Positions 5,269 through 5,745 of a DNA stretch of 5,745 nucleotides are shown here, piece after piece. The notes under the pieces are model-generated. The model worked only from the letters and a program-made list of their open reading frames with translations, was not told the origin of the DNA and did not search any database. Both the position numbers and the translations under genes were made by a program. Source of the stretch: Comamonadaceae bacterium (GTDB lineage: Bacteria > Pseudomonadota > Gammaproteobacteria > Burkholderiales > Burkholderiaceae); the NCBI GenBank assembly GCA_947505995.1, contig CANNNB010000156.1, positions 1-5,745 of the forward strand. Direction: 5' to 3'. Within the stretch, counting starts at the first letter, position 1; every line of letters starts with the position of its first letter.

Positions 5269-5745
5269 TTATTCTTCGACGAAGGCTTCCTTGCGCTTGG
5301 ACTGCACAGAAGGCAAGAGTACGATGATGAGCAACACAGCCGCTGCCGCCAACAAGCTGGCAGACAAACCACGCGTGACAAACACAGACCAGTCACCGCG
5401 AGACAGCAACAGTGCTCGGCGCAAGTTCTCTTCCATCATGGGGCCCAAGATGAATCCCAAAAGCAGGGGCGCAGGTTCCATACCCAATTTAATGAACGTA
5501 TAACCAATGACACCAAACGCACCCACCATCCAGATGTCGAAGGTGTTGTTGTTGGTGGAGTACACGCCAATGGCACAGAACAAAATAATGGCTGGGAACA
5601 ACCAACGGTAAGGCACTGTTAGCAATTTAATCCACATGCCAATGAGCGGCAGGTTCAAGATGATCAGCATGGCATTGCCGAGCCACATGGAGGCAATCAG
5701 ACCCCAAAACAACTCTGGGTTGCTGGTCATCACTTGGGGGCCAGG
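5269..5745 (-). CDS. tctA: TctA-type large membrane subunit of a tripartite tricarboxylate transporter, partial (C-terminal 158 residues)
   Basis: The frame enters from the right edge with no start codon needed and ends at a TAA (5271-5269); the visible part reads PGPQVMTSNPELFWGLIASMW and onward. TctA proteins are about 500 residues with around 12 helices and form the transport channel of TTT systems, driven by an ion gradient and fed by a Bug protein. Family signs are the PGPQ...ELFWGLIASMWLGN entry, the NLPLIGMWIKLLTVPYRWL stretch, and above all GFILGPMMEENLRRALLLS followed by RGDW, which is nearly invariant in TctA. Four hydrophobic segments are visible, and the tail ends in charged residues KRKEAFVEE facing the cytosol. 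The gene ends in its own strong terminator. Its N-terminal two thirds and any tctB or second Bug gene lie outside. It is the likely partner of the Bug protein downstream, but TctA proteins can serve several Bug receptors, so that pairing is not certain. Confidence 0.94.
   Translation of the reverse strand, partial: PGPQVMTSNPELFWGLIASMWLGNAMLIILNLPLIGMWIKLLTVPYRWLFPAIILFCAIGVYSTNNNTFDIWMVGAFGVIGYTFIKLGMEPAPLLLGFILGPMMEENLRRALLLSRGDWSVFVTRGLSASLLAAAAVLLIIVLLPSVQSKRKEAFVEE

Noticed and set aside
5098..5622. 174-codon plus-strand open frame across the tctA-bug intergenic region
   Set aside because: It runs through the terminator hairpin and is antisense to tctA and the signal peptide of the Bug protein; the translation is Gln/His/Arg-rich with no domain.

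Overview
The window looks like a chromosomal segment of a betaproteobacterium, most likely order Burkholderiales and possibly Comamonadaceae. The reasons are a tripartite tricarboxylate transporter (TTT) membrane subunit next to a Bug-type periplasmic binding protein, a family greatly expanded in that order, together with the moderate G+C and the protein flavour of the neighbours. The lineage call is inference from gene content only.

Layout, left to right. (1) 1-570, minus strand: the N-terminal 190 residues of an NADPH:quinone oxidoreductase (Qor), cut by the left edge. (2) 571-703: a divergent intergenic region with an 18-bp palindrome. (3) 704-1603, plus strand: a complete EamA/DMT-family inner-membrane transporter. 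(4) 1605-2402, minus strand: a short-chain dehydrogenase/reductase (SDR) that converges on the DMT gene, with one base between the stop codons. (5) 2485-4107, minus: a gamma-glutamyltransferase-family Ntn hydrolase. (6) 4111-5130 (or to 5151), minus: a Bug/TctC-type periplasmic binding protein with a Tat-like signal peptide. (7) 5217-5246: a strong intrinsic terminator with a UUCG tetraloop. (8) 5269-5745, minus: the C-terminal 158 residues of a TctA-type large membrane subunit, cut by the right edge.

The minus-strand genes read, in transcription order, tctA - terminator - bug - ggt - sdr. The bug and ggt genes are 3 bases apart and almost certainly translationally coupled; sdr follows 82 bases later behind two small inverted repeats. 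The simplest reading is an uptake-and-catabolism module: Bug captures a carboxylate-type solute, TctA (with a TctB expected outside the window) imports it, the cytosolic Ntn hydrolase cleaves an amide-like bond, and the SDR-like protein acts on a product. The substrate is not known from the sequence.

Two points make the module less routine. The GGT-family enzyme keeps the autocatalytic threonine but seems to lack the residues that hold the gamma-glutamyl group in E. coli GGT. The SDR keeps the Asn and Ser of its catalytic tetrad but has Ser and Arg where Tyr and Lys should be. No RNA gene, insertion sequence, CRISPR array or origin was seen. Apart from gene edges the window is densely coding; no gene-free stretch exceeds 150 bases.
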